Of a stretch of 64,000 bases of DNA, positions 27,670 through 39,320 are shown piece after piece. Where the stretch lies: assembly GCA_037783545.1 (NCBI GenBank), contig JBBELK010001422.1:1-64000 (forward strand), in the 5' to 3' direction. Every line of letters starts with the position of its first letter. The stretch's first letter is position 1. Both the position numbers and the translations under genes were made by a program. Origin of the DNA: Henricia sp. BOLD:AAB3569 (taxonomy: Eukaryota > Echinodermata > Asteroidea > Spinulosida > Echinasteridae). The notes beneath the pieces were generated by a model. The model had not been told where the DNA came from, made no database searches, and saw only the letters and a program-made list of their open reading frames with translations.

Positions 27670-28825
27670 ACGAGTGTGGAACATAGAGAGTTTGAAGCAT
27701 GCAAAATTTGAAGTTTGTCAGGAAATTCCTCGACTTCCAAATTTGCCGGCATTTAGACCACACTTTGGGCAAATTCCCGTCACAAACAGGGGTGGGTCAA
27801 CGGCCGTCCAAATGTCCGCTCACGCGCACAGACAGCCACGGTCTTCGGAGTAGGCAGGAAGTTTTCCTTGCATCCTGAAATTTCTCGGCCATTTCCCGGC
27901 GAAAGTCTGTCAATTTTTTAGGACGAGTGTGGAACATAGAGAGTTTGGAGCAAGCAAAATTTGAAGTTTGTCGGGAAATTCCTTGACTTCCAAATTTGCC
28001 GGCATTTAGACCACACTTTGGGAAAATTCCCGTCACAAACAGGGGTGGGTCAACGGCCGTCCAAAGGTCCGCTCACGCGCACAGACAGCCACGGTCTTTG
28101 GAGTAGGCAGGACGTTTTCCCTACATCCTGAAATTTCTCGGCCATTTCCCGGCGAAAGTCTGTCAATTTTTCAGGACGAGTGTGGAACATAGAGAGTTTG
28201 GAGCATGCAAAATTTGAAGTTTGTCGGGAAATTCCTTGACTTCCAAATTTGCCGGCATTTAGATCACACTTTGGGCAAATTTCCGTCACAAACAGGGGTG
28301 GGTCAACGGCCGTCCAAAGGTCCGCTCACGCGCACAGACAGCCACGGTCTTCGGAGTAGGCAGGAAGTTTTCCCTACATCCTGAAATTTCTCGGCCATTT
28401 CCTGGCGAAAGTCTGTCAATTTTTCAGGACGAGTGTGGAACATAGAGAGTTTGAAGCATGCAAAATTTGAAGTTTGTCGGGAAATTCCTCGACTTCCAAA
28501 TTTGCCGGCATTTAGACCACACTTTGGGCAAATTCCCGTCACAAACAGGGGTGGGTCAACGGCCGTCCAAATGTCCGCTCACGCGCACAGACAGCCACGG
28601 TCTTCGGAGTAGGCAGGAAGTTTTCCTTGCATCCAGAAATTTCTCGGCCATTTCCCGGCGAAAGTCTGTCAATTTTTTAGGACGAGTGTGGAACATAGAG
28701 AGTTTGGAGCAAGCAAAATTTGAAGTTTGTCGGGAAATTCCTTGACTTCCAAATTTGCCGGCATTTAGACCACACTTTGGGCAAATTCCCGTCACAAACA
28801 GGGGTGGGTCAACGGCCGTCCAAAG
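27670..28825 (+). repeat. Three-monomer (~760-bp) duplication at the end of block B
   Basis: Variants TTTGAAGCATG (27,690 and 28,451), AAATGTCCGC (27,811 and 28,569), TTCCTTGCATCC (27,865 and 28,623) and GAGCAAGCAAAATTTG (27,950 and 28,708) recur in the same order about 760 bp apart. This again shows multi-monomer units rather than single-copy homogenisation. Confidence 0.75.
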
Positions 28826-28827
28826 GT

Positions 28828-31800
28828 ACACCAGCGCGGGGCAGGGTGTCCCAACAGCCACGGTTAGGGGAGTAGCCACGTAGCAGAGCTCCGTTTTCCC
28901 CACACCCTTAAACTTCTCGGCCATTTCCCAGCAAAAATCTGTCAATTTTGCAGGACAAGTGCGGAATATATACAGTTTGGAGCATGCAAAATTTGAAGTT
29001 CGTTGGAAAATTCCTTGATTTCCAAATTTGCCGGCATTTGGGACACACTTTTACCAAATTCCCGTCACAATCTGGCGTGAGTCAACGGCCGTCCAAAGGT
29101 ACACCAGCGCAGCGCAGGGTGTCCCAACAGCCACGGTTAGGGGAGTAGCCACATAGCCGAGCTCCGTTTTCCCCACATCCTTAAATTTCTCGTCCATTTC
29201 CCAGCGAAAATCTGTCAATTATGCAGGACAAGTGCGGAATATATACAGTTTGGAGCATGCAAAATTTGAAGTTCGTTGGAAAATTCCTTGATTTACAAAT
29301 TTGCCGGCATTTGGGACACACTTTGACCAAATTCCCGTCACAATCTGGGGTGAGTCAACGGCCGTCCAAAGGTACACCATCAGGGTGTCCCAACAGCCAC
29401 GGTTAGGGGAGTAGCCACGTAGCCGAGCTCCGTTTTCCCTACATCCTTAAATTTCTCGGCCATTTCCCAGCGAAAATCTGTCAATTTTGCAGGACAAGTG
29501 CGGAATATATACAGTTTGGAGCATGCAAAATTTGAAGTTCGTTGGAAAATTCCTTGATTCCAAAATTTGCCGGCATTTGGGACACACTTTGACCAAATTC
29601 CCGCCCCAATCTGGGGTGAGTCAACGGCCGTCCAAAGGTACACCAGCGCAGAGCAGGGTGTCCCAACAGCCACGGTTAGGGGAGTAGCCACGTAGCCGAG
29701 CTCCGTTTTCCCTACATCCTTAAATTTCTCGGCCATTTCCCAGCGAAAATCTGTCAATTTTGCAGGACAAGTGCGGAATATATACAGTTTGGAGCATGCA
29801 AAATTTGAAGTTCGTAGGAAAATTCCTTGATTTCCAAATTTGCCCGGATTTGGGACACACTTTGACCAAATTCCCGTCACAATCTGGGGCGAGTCAACGG
29901 CCGTCCAAAGGTACGCCAGCGCAGCGCAGGGTGTTCCAACAGCCACGGTTAGGGAAGTATCCACGTAGCCGAGCTCCGTTTTCCCTACACCCTTAAATTT
30001 CTCTGCCATTTCCCAGCGAAAATCTGTCAATTTTGCAGGACAAGTGCGGAATATATACAGTTTGGAGCATGCAAAATTTGAAGTTCGTTGGAAAATTCCT
30101 TGATTTCCAAATTTGCCGGCATTTGGGACACACTTTGACCAAATTCCCGTCACAATCTGGGGTGAGTCAACGGCCGTCCAAAGGTACACCAGCGCAGCGC
30201 AGGGTGTCCCAACAGCCACCGTTAGGGGAGTAGCCACGTAGCCGAGCTCCGTTTTTCCTACATCCTTAAATTTCGCAGCCATTTCCGAGCGAAAATCTGT
30301 CAATTTTGCAGGACAAGTGCGGAATATATACAGTTTGGAGCATGCAAAATTTGAAGTTCGTTGGAAAATTCCTTGATTTCCAAATTTGCCGGCATTTGGG
30401 ACACACTTTGACCAAATTCCCGTCACAATCTGGGGTGAGTCAACGGCCGTCCAAAGGTACACCAGCGCAGCGCAGGGTGTCCCAACAGCCACGGTTAGGG
30501 GAGTAGCCAAGTAGCCGAGCTCCGTTTTCGCTACATCCTTAAATTTCTCGGCCATTTCCCAGCGAAAATCTGTCAATTTTGCAGGACAAGTGCGGAATAT
30601 ATACAGTTTGGAGCATGCAAAAATTGAAGTTCGTTGGAAAATTCCTTGATTTCCAAATTTGCCGGCATTTGGGACACACTTTGACCAAATTCCCGTCACA
30701 ATCTGGGGTGAGTCAACGGCCGTCCAAAGGTAGACCAGCGCAGCGCAGGGTGTCCCAACAGCCACCGTTAGGGGAGTAGCCACGTAGAGCTCCGTTTTTC
30801 CTACATCCTTAAATTTGTCAGCCATTTCCGAGCGAAAATCTGTCAATTTTGCAGGACAAGTGCGGAATATATACAGTTTGGAGCATGCAAAATTTGAAGT
30901 TCGTTGGAAAATTCCTTGATTTCCAAATTTGCCGGCATTTGGGACACACTTTGACCAAATTCCCGTCACAATCTGGGGTGAGTCAACGGCCGTCCAAAGG
31001 TACACCAGCGCAGCGCAGGGTGTCCCAACAGCCACGGTTAGGGGAGTAGCCAAGTAGCCGAGCTCCGTTTTCGCTACATCCTTAAATTTCTCAGCCATTT
31101 CCGAGCGAAAATCTGTCAATTTTGCAGGACAAGTGCGGAATATATACAGTTTGGAGCATGCAAAATTTGAAGTTCGTTGGAAAATTCCTTGATTTCCAAA
31201 TTTGCCGGCATTTGGGACACACTTTGACCAAATTCCCGTCACAATCTGGGGTGAGTCAACGGCCGTCCAAAGGTACACCAGCGCAGCGCAGGGTGTCCCA
31301 ACAGCCACGGTTAGGGGAGTAGCCAAGTAGCCGAGCTCCGTTTTCGCTACATCCTTAAATTTCTCGGCCATTTCCCAGCGAAAATCTGTCAATTTTGCAG
31401 GACAAGTGCGGAATATATACAGTTTGGAGCATGCAAAAATTGAAGTTCGTTGGAAAATTCCTTGATTTCCAAATTTGCCGGCATTTGGGACACACTTTGA
31501 CCAAATTCCCGTCACAATCTGGGATGAGTCAACGGCCGTCCAAAGGTACACCAGCGCAACGCAGGGTGTCCCAACAGCCACGGTTAGGGGAGTAGCCACG
31601 TAGCCGAGCTCCGTTTAACCTACATCCTTAAATTTCTCGGCCATTTCCCAGCGAAAATCTGTCAATTTTGCAGGACAAGTGCGGAATATATACAGTTTGG
31701 AGCATGCAAAATTTGGTGTTCGTTGGAAAATTCCTTGATTTCCAATTTTGCCGGCATTTGGGACACACTTTGATCAAATTCCCGTCACAATCTGGGGCGA

Positions 31801-34800
31801 GTCAACGGCCGTCCAAAGGTACACCAGCGCAGCGCAGGGTGCCCCAACAGCCACGGTTAGGGGAGTAGCCACGTAGCCGAGCTCCGTTTTCACTACACCC
31901 TTGCATTTCTCGGCCATTTCCCAGCGAAAATCTGTCAATTTTGCAGTACAAGTGCGGAATATATACAGTTTGGAGCATGCAAAATTTGAAGTTCGTTGGA
32001 AAATTCCTTGATTTCCAAATTTCCCGGCATTTGGGACACAATTTGACCAAATTCCCGTCACAATCTAGGGTGAGTCAACGGCCGTCCAAAGGTACACCAG
32101 CAGGGTGTCCCAACAGCCACGGTTAGGGGAGTAGCCACGTAGCCGAGCTCCGTTTTCCCTACATCCTTAAATTTCGCGGCCATTTCCCAGCGAAAATCTG
32201 TCAATTTTGCAGGACAAGTGCGGAATATATACAGTTTGGAGCATGCAAAATTTGATGTTCGTTGGAAAATTCCTTGATTTCCAAATTTGCCGGCATTTGG
32301 GACACACTTTGACCAAATTCCCGTCACAATCTGGGGCGAGTCAACGGCCGTCCAAAGGTACACCAGCGCAACGCAGGGTGTCCCAACAGCCACGGTTAGG
32401 GGAGTAGCCACGTAGCCGAGCTCCGTTTTCCCTACATCCTTAAATTTCTCGGCCATTTCCCAGCGAAAATCTGTCAATTTTGCAGGACAAGTGCGGAATA
32501 TATACAGTTTGGAGCATGCAACATTTGAAGTCCGTTGGAAAATTCCTTGATTTCCAAATTTGCCGGCATTTGGGACACACTTTGACCAAATTCCCGTCAC
32601 AATCTGGGGTGAGTCAACGGCCGTCCAAAGGTACACCAGCGCAGCGCAGGGTGTCCCAACAGCCACGGTTAGGGGAGTAGCCACGTAGCCGAGCTCCGTT
32701 TTCCCTACATCCTTAAATTTCTCGGCCATTTCCCAGCGAAAATGTGTCAATTTTGCAGGACAAGTGCGGAATATATACAGTTTGGAGCATGCAACATTTG
32801 AAGTTCGTTGGAAAATTCCTTGATTTACAAATTTGCCGGCATTTGGGACACACTTTGACCAAATTCCCGTCACAATCTGGGGCGAGTCAACGGCCGTCCA
32901 AAGGTACACCAGCGCAGCGCAGGGTGTCCCAACAGCCACGGTTAGGGGAGTAGCCACGTAGCCGAACTCCGTTTTCCCTACATCCTTAAATTTCTCGGCC
33001 ATTTCCCAGCGAAAATCTTTCAATTTTGCAGAACAAGTGCGGAATATATACAGTTTGGAGCATGCAACATTTGAAGTTCGTTGGAAAATTCCTTGATTTC
33101 CAAATTTGCCGGCATTTGGGACACACTTTGACCAAATTCCCGTCACAATCTGGGGTGAGTCAACGGCCGTCCAAAGGTACACCAGCGCAGCGCAGGGTGT
33201 CCCAACAGCCACCGTTAGGGGAGTAGCCATGTAGCCGAGCTCCGTTTTCCCTACATCCTTAAATTTATCGGCCATTTCCCAGCGAAAATCTGTCAATTTT
33301 GCAGGACAAGTGCGGAATATATACAGTTTGGAGCATGCAAAAATTGAAGTTCGTTGGAAAATTCCTTGATTTCCAAATTTGCCGGCATTTGGGACACACT
33401 TTGACCAAATTCCCGTCACAATCTGGGGTGAGTCAACGGCCGTCCAAAGGTACACCAGCGCAGCGCAGGGTGTCCCAACAGCCACGGTTAGGGGAGTAGC
33501 CACGTAGCCGAGCTCCGTTTTCCCTATATCCTTAAATTTCTCGGCCATTTCCCAGCGAAAATGTGTCAATTTTGCAGGACAAGTGCGGAATATATACAGT
33601 TTGGAGCATGCAACATTTGAAGTTCGTTGGAAAATTCCTTGATTTCCAAATTTGCCGGCATTTGGGACACACTTTGACCAAATTCCCGTCACAATCTGGG
33701 GCGAGTCAACGGCCGTCCAAAGGTACACCAGCGCAACGCAGGGTGTCCCAACAGCCACGGTTAGGGGAGTAGCCACGTAGCCGAGCTCCGTTTTCCCTAC
33801 ATCCTTAAATTTCTCGGCCATTTCCCAGCGAAAATCTGTCAATTTTGCAGGACAAGTGCGGAATATATACAGTTTGGAGCATGCAACATTTGAAGTTCGT
33901 TGGAAAATTCCTTGATTTCCAAATTTGCCGGCATTTGGGACACACTTTGACCAAATTCCCGTCACAATCTGGGGTGAGTCAACGGCCGTCCAAAGGTACG
34001 GTACACCAGCGCAGCGCAGGGTGTCCCAACAGCCTCCGTTAGGGGAGTAGCCATGTAGCCGAGCTCCGTTTTCCCTACATCCTTAAATTTATCGGCCATT
34101 TCCCAGCGAAAATCTGTCAATTTTGCAGGACAAGTGCGGAATATATACAGTTTGGAGCATGCAAAATTTGAAGTTCGTTGGAAAATACCTTGATTTCCAA
34201 ATTTGCCGGCATTTGGGACACACTTTGACCAAATTCCCGTCACAATCTGGGGTGAGTCAACGGCCGTCTAACGGTACACCAGCGCAGCGCAGGGTGTCCC
34301 AACAGCCACGGTTATGGGAGTAGCCACGTAGCCGAGCTCCGTTTTCCCTACACCCTTAAATTTATGGGCCATTTCCCAGCGAAAATCTGTCAATTTTGCA
34401 GGACAAGTGCGGAATATATACAGTTTGGAGCATGCAAAATTTGATGTTCGTTGGAAAATTCCTTGATTTCCAAATTTGCCGGCATTTGGGACACACTTTG
34501 ACCAAATTCCCGTCACAATCTGGGGCGAGTCAACGGCCGTCCAAAGGTACACCAGCGCAGCGCAGGGTGTCCCAACAGCCACGGTTAGGGGAGTAGCCAC
34601 GTAGCCGAGCTCCGTTTTCCATACACCCTTAAATTTCTCGGCCATTTCCCCGCGAAAATCTGTCAATTTTGCAGCACAAGTGCGGAATATATACAGTTGA
34701 GCATGCAAAATTTGACGTTCGTTGGAAAATTCCTTGATTTCCAAATTTGCCGGCATTTGGGACACACTTTGACCAAATTCCCGTCACAATCTGGGGTGAG

Positions 34801-36440
34801 TCAACGGCCGTCCAAAGGTACACCAGCGCAGCGCAGGGTGTCCCAACAGCCACGGTTAGGGGAGTAGCGACGTAGCCGAGCTCCGTTTTCCCTACATCCT
34901 TAAATTTCTCGGCCATTTCCCAGCGAAAATCTGTCAATTTTGCAGGACAAGTGCGGAATATATACAGTTTGGAGCATGCACAATTTGATGTTCGTTGGAA
35001 AATTCCTTGATTTCCAAATTTGCCGGCATTTGGGACACACTTTGACCAAATTCCCGTCACAATCTGGGGTGAGTCAACGGCCGTCCAAATGTACACCAGC
35101 GCAGCGCAGGGTGTCCCAACAGCCTCCGTTAGGGGAGTAGCCATGTAGCCGACCTCCGTTTTCCCTACATCCTTAAATTTCTCGGCCATTTCCCAACGAA
35201 AATCTGTCAATTTTGCAGGACAAGTGCGGAATATATACAGTTTGGAGCATGCAAAATTTGAAGTTCGTTGGAAAATACCTGGATTTCCAAATTTGCCGGC
35301 ATTTGGGACACACTTTGACCAAATTCCCGTCACAATCTGGGGTGAGTCAACGGCCGTCTAACGGTACACCAGCGCAGCGAAGGGTGTCCCAACAGCCACG
35401 GTTATGGGAGTAGCCACGTAGCCGAGCTCCGTTTTCCCTACACCCTTAAATTTATGGGCCATTTCCCAGCGAAAATCTGTCAATTTTGCAGGACAAGTGC
35501 GGAATATATACAGTTTGGAGCATGCAAAATTTGAAGTTTGTTGGAAAATTCCTTGATTACCAAATTTGCCGGCATTTGGGACACACTTTGACCAAATTCC
35601 CGTCACAATCTAGGGTGAGTCAACGGCCGTCCAAAAATACACCAGCGCAGCACAGGGTGTCCCAATAGCCACGGTTAGGGGAGTAGCCACGTAGCCGAGC
35701 TCCGTTTTCCCTACATCCTTAAATTTCTCGGCCATTTCCCAGCGAAAATCTGTCAATTTTGCAGGACAAGTGCGGAATATATACAGTTTGGAGCATGCAA
35801 CATTTGAAGTTCGTTGGAAAATTCCTTGATTTCCAAATTTGCCGGCATTTGGGACACACTTTGACCAAATTCCCGTCACAATCTGGGGCGAGTCAACGGC
35901 CGTCCAAAGGTACACCAGCGCAGCGCAGGGTGTCCCAACAGCCACCGTTAGGGGAGTAGCCATGTAGCCGAGCTCCGTTTTCCCTACATCCTTAAATTTC
36001 TCGGCCATTTCCCAGCGAAAATCTGTCAATTTTGCAGGACAAGTGCGGAATATATACAGTTTGGAGCATGCAAAATTTGATGTTCGTTGGAAAATTCCTT
36101 GATTTCCAAATTTGCCGGCATTTGGGACACACTTTGACCAAATTCCCGTCACAATCTGGGGCGAGTCAACGGCCGTCCAAAGGTACACCAGCGCAGCGCA
36201 GGGTGTCCCAACAGCCACGGTTAGGGGAGTAGCCACGTAGCCGAGCTCCGTTTTCCCTACACCCTTAAATTTCTCGGCCATTTCCCAGCGAAAATTTGTC
36301 AATTTTGCTGGACAAGTGCGGAATATATACAGTTTGGAGCATGCAAAATTTGAAGTTCGTTGGAAAACTCCTTGATTTCCAAATTTGCCGGCATTTGGGA
36401 CACACTTTGACCAAATTCCCGTCCCAAACTGGGGTGTGTC
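28828..36440 (+). repeat. Satellite block C: 273-bp tandem monomer, about 28 copies
   Basis: Units open with CAAGTGCGGAATATATACAG near 28,955, 29,228, 29,494, 29,767 and so on to 36,312. The first half is the shared family core with GTTCGTTGGAAAATTCC; the second half carries a block-specific segment with GCGCAGCGCAGGGTGTCCC and GTAGCCACGTAGCCGAGC. Since 273 is 3 x 91, any frame open in one unit stays open across units. This gives minus-strand frames of 739 codons (29,380-31,599) and 635 codons (32,058-33,965) that begin with GTG, repeat a 91-residue unit and match no domain I recognise. I read them as by-products of the period. Confidence 0.97.
30033..35485 (+). repeat. Higher-order repeats in block C (two-, three- and four-monomer modules)
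   Basis: A two-monomer module of about 545 bp recurs at 30,033 and 30,579 (CCACCGTTAGG unit followed by AGCCAAGTAG unit). An ~819-bp three-monomer spacing links the AAAATGTGTC units at about 32,744 and 33,563. A four-monomer spacing of 1090 bp links 34,123 and 35,213, which share GTCTAACGG, GTTATGGGAG and AATTTATGGGCC, each preceded by a CCTCCGTTAGG unit. Confidence 0.7.
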
Positions 36441-37545
36441 AACGACCATCCACAAGCCTGAGTGTACGGACAGCCTGAGTGCAAGAGTGTACGGACAGCC
36501 ACGATCAGCGGAGTAGGCATGAAGCCCGAGCACCATTTTCCCTACATCCTTAAATTTCCCGGCGAATGTCTGTCAATTTTGCAGGACAAGTGCGGAATAT
36601 AGACAGTTTCGAGCATGCACAATTTGACGTCCAAATTTGCAGGACAAGTGCGGAATATACACAGTTTCGAGCATGCAACATTTGAAGTTCGTTGGGAAAT
36701 TCCTTGACTTCCAAATTAGCAGGTATCCCGGGCACATGATACCCATCGAGAAGTGGATGACTGTGCGCTTGTAGGCCCGGCAGCAGAGTTTTAGCTAAAC
36801 TCGCGCGTAACTCTGCCGGTTTGGGGCGAAGGTTTGTCAATTGTCAAATTGTGGAATATAGTTTGGTTCTAACCGGCAAAATTTGAAGTTCGTCGGAAAA
36901 TTCCTTGACTTCTAAATTACCGAGTATCCTTGGCACAAGATAGCCGTCGAAAAGTGGCTAAATGTGGAAAACAGCTTGTAGACCAGCAGGAGAGTTTTAG
37001 CTAAACTCGCGAGTAACTCTGCCAGTTTAGGGCAAAAGTTTGTACATTTTTCAGGACAATTGTGGAATATAGTTTGGTTTTAACCGGCAAAATTCGAAGT
37101 GCGTCGGGAAATTCCTCGACTTCTAAGTTAGCGAGTATCCCGGGCACAAGATAGCCGTCCAGAAGTGGCTGATTCTGCGCTCGTAGGCCCGGCAGGGGAG
37201 TTTTAGCTAAACTCGCGAGTAACTCTGCCAGTTTTGGGCGAACGTTTGTCAAAGTGTGGAATATGGTTTGGTTATAACCGGCAAATTCTGAAGCTCGTCG
37301 GGAAATTCCTTAAGTTCCAAATTAGCGAGTATCCCGGGCACAGGATAGCCATCCAGAAGTAGCTGGCTGTGGCAAAACAGCTTGTAGGCCGGCACGAGAG
37401 TTTTAGCTGAACGTGTAAGTACATTGTAACTCAGCCGGTTTCTGGCGAAAGATTGTCAATTTTCTAGGTCAATTGTGGAATATAGCTTGGTTTTAACCGG
37501 CAAAATTTGAAGTTCGTCGGAAAATTCCTTGACTTCCAAAATAGC
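36441..37545 (+). repeat. Diverged distal edge of the satellite: hybrid unit and ~205-bp monomers
   Basis: At 36,420-36,540 the 273-bp unit continues into sequence of the 297-bp type (CTGGGGTGTGTCAACGACC). Beyond it lie about five poorly conserved units in which only the family core (TTTGAAGTTCGTCGG, CCTTGACTTC) is kept, joined to a new second half with GTTTTAGCTAAACTCGCG at about 36,788, 36,994, 37,200 and 37,400 (spacing about 200-206 bp). Divergence rises toward the non-satellite boundary, as expected where unequal exchange is rare. Confidence 0.85.
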
Positions 37546-39001
37546 AAACATAACTGACAAAGTAACCTGCAAGTAGGCTGACAGTAACGTTTTGGGTTCT
37601 ATAAAGTCACAATCATTTGGTCAGTTTGGATGAGAAATTTGTCAAATTTGTACGACAAGTGGGAAACATGGTTTATTCGCTTTCAAATGATCGACGAAAA
37701 ATATCGACAGACGTTTAGTTATAAAACAATTACTGTCAATATTTCAAATTATTGGTGGTCCGCCAATAATTCAAGGCGTACACTTGCCCAAGTCCGACCT
37801 CCTGTGCTCGGTCTGCAACGCGCCCTCCGGACCGGTGGCCTATCCAATCTGTTTTCTTCCGTTTCCTCCGTCTCAGAAAGTCTTCCGAGACAGAAGAAAA
37901 GATACTTGACAGGCCACCAGTCCAGAGGGCGCGCTGCACGCACTGTACCACAGACCAAACACTGGAAGTCAGACCTGGGCAAGTCTATATATAGAAAGGC
38001 GCAAAAACGGCTGTATAAAAACGGCGTTTTTCACAGGGTTGCCGATGTCTAAAATACAAAGTATGATGTTTCGTCGTTAAAATAAAGTAAATTCTTTAAA
38101 AAATCGTTCGGAGAAAAAAAATCAAATTTGCTGAGAACCCCGAACTGTACATGTATATCAATACTTTCTTTCCTATGATGGAGCTTTGCAAATAATATAA
38201 GATATATAAACAAATTATACCAAGTGTATACCAATGTTAGAGAAAAACAATTCTATACGGATGAAACTGACGCGACGTCAAAGTTACAATTCGACCAAAG
38301 CACGCATTCTCTTAATAAATAAAGAGGTCAAGCGTCCTCTATACTGATCTGTCACGGCAAAATGAGGAATGCTCCTTGATTTCTCCTTTTGCCACAACAG
38401 GTCACTTTGTCTATAAAAAAATGGCAAAAATATGTGCATAACTTTACTCACGGGTTCTTCATTCTTGTGAAGGTGTGATGTCCCAAACTACTACAGATCT
38501 TTTAAGATCTGCTCGGTTTTACCTGTAAACTGAAAGAAAGGTATATTTTCAGTGGGGTGTATATCATTTGCAGATAAAACTAATTCCAGGAACAGTTGAT
38601 GAACTGCCTTGCAGCGATTTCAATCACATAGATGCAGCAATACTTCAGAGAATCAGAAAAAAATCCTTGCATGTGTTTTGTGTTAAATGAATGATAAAAC
38701 ATTTGCCCTTTTTTAAACAGCTTCAGTTGACAATCTTTTCCACAAGGTATCCGTTACACAGGGAAAAATCGCATGGTGTTTGTTAGACATATGCCTTTAA
38801 ATTTTGAGTCTTTATCTTTAAATTAACATTATAAAAATATTATTTATACGTCATAACAAGGGAAATCATGGGTGTCCGTGCGTGGACAATGTGGGTCCAT
38901 ATACTGCTGGTTTTCTAAAGGAAAAAATGAAACTGACCCTTAAAACACCCATTCTTAAAGCCACTGTCAAAGGTCACTTTTCTAATCGTAGTCATGCACT
39001 G
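37546..39001. other. Non-satellite AT-rich DNA, no gene seen
   Basis: No frame longer than about 140 codons is present, and the longest (37,630-38,052) lies across an inverted repeat and resembles no known protein. A 25-bp palindrome (AATTATTGG/CCAATAATT) sits at about 37,749-37,771. The remainder to 39,001 is AT-rich and looks single-copy within the window. Confidence 0.6.
37782..37984. mobile_element. Small imperfect inverted-repeat element (MITE-like)
   Basis: The left arm begins ACTTGCCCAAGTC and the right arm ends GACCTGGGCAAGT, with further imperfect pairing inward (GCGCCCTCCGGACCGGTGG with CCACCAGTCCAGAGGGCGC). Total length is 203 bp. I could not find a convincing target-site duplication, so the superfamily is open. 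Confidence 0.55.
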
Positions 39002-39266
39002 CACTGCAAAAACTGTGGTGTTAAATTAACACCAGTGGTGTTAAATTAACACCAGTGGTGTTGTCTTATATATATATATACCGTGCCTGGTGTTAACATT
39101 TAACACCATAGGTGTTAGTTTTAATTCCACACTTGGAATAAAGGAATTATTTTTAACACCCAATCTGTTAAAACCAATACTTGCGGTGTTAAAATGTAAC
39201 ACCAGGCTTGGTATCTATATAAGACAACACCACTGGTGTTAATTTAACACCACAGTTTTTGCAGTG
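39002..39266. mobile_element. MITE with CACTGCAAAAACTG terminal inverted repeats
   Basis: The 14-bp end CACTGCAAAAACTG is matched in inverse by CAGTTTTTGCAGTG at 39,253-39,266. The arms are built of repeated GGTGTTAAATTAACACC-type palindromic units, including one tandem duplication in the left arm, around a (TA)n stretch and an AT-rich middle. No coding capacity. No clear target-site duplication was found. Confidence 0.75.
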
Positions 39267-39320
39267 TATGTAATAAAATATGTTTCCGTGATTCCAAGAC
39301 ATTTGTTAAGGGTAAATTGG

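Larger units (their letters stand above)
22887..28827 (+). repeat. Satellite block B: 253-bp tandem monomer, about 24 copies
   Basis: Units open with GAGTGTGGAACATAGAGAG, starting near 22,900 and then about every 253 bp to 28,685. The first half aligns to the 295-bp monomer; the second half lacks the segment containing GGAGTACACCAAAGAGGAG and reads GGCCGTCCAAAGGTCCGC. Several units (near 24,130, 25,130 and 26,890) carry the same 17-bp deletion that removes CCATTTCCCGG. The block joins block A without any break in repeat phase. No coding evidence. Confidence 0.97.

Noticed and set aside
28999..29015. A functional CENP-B box
   Set aside because: Only the 5' half matches; the essential CGGG part is absent, so I report it only as a partial resemblance.
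29380..31599. 739-codon minus-strand frame as a repeat-protein gene
   Set aside because: It lies wholly in 273-bp satellite monomers, starts with GTG, and exists because the period is a multiple of three. No domain, signal peptide or start context supports it.
32058..33965. 635-codon minus-strand frame as a gene
   Set aside because: Same reason as the 739-codon frame; it ends where a monomer carries a length change that shifts the frame.
1..37545. CRISPR-like regular repeats
   Set aside because: Units are contiguous 205-295-bp monomers without unique spacers, and the surroundings are eukaryotic transposons.
37630..38052. 140-codon plus-strand frame
   Set aside because: It crosses a 203-bp inverted-repeat element, and no domain or splice context supports it.
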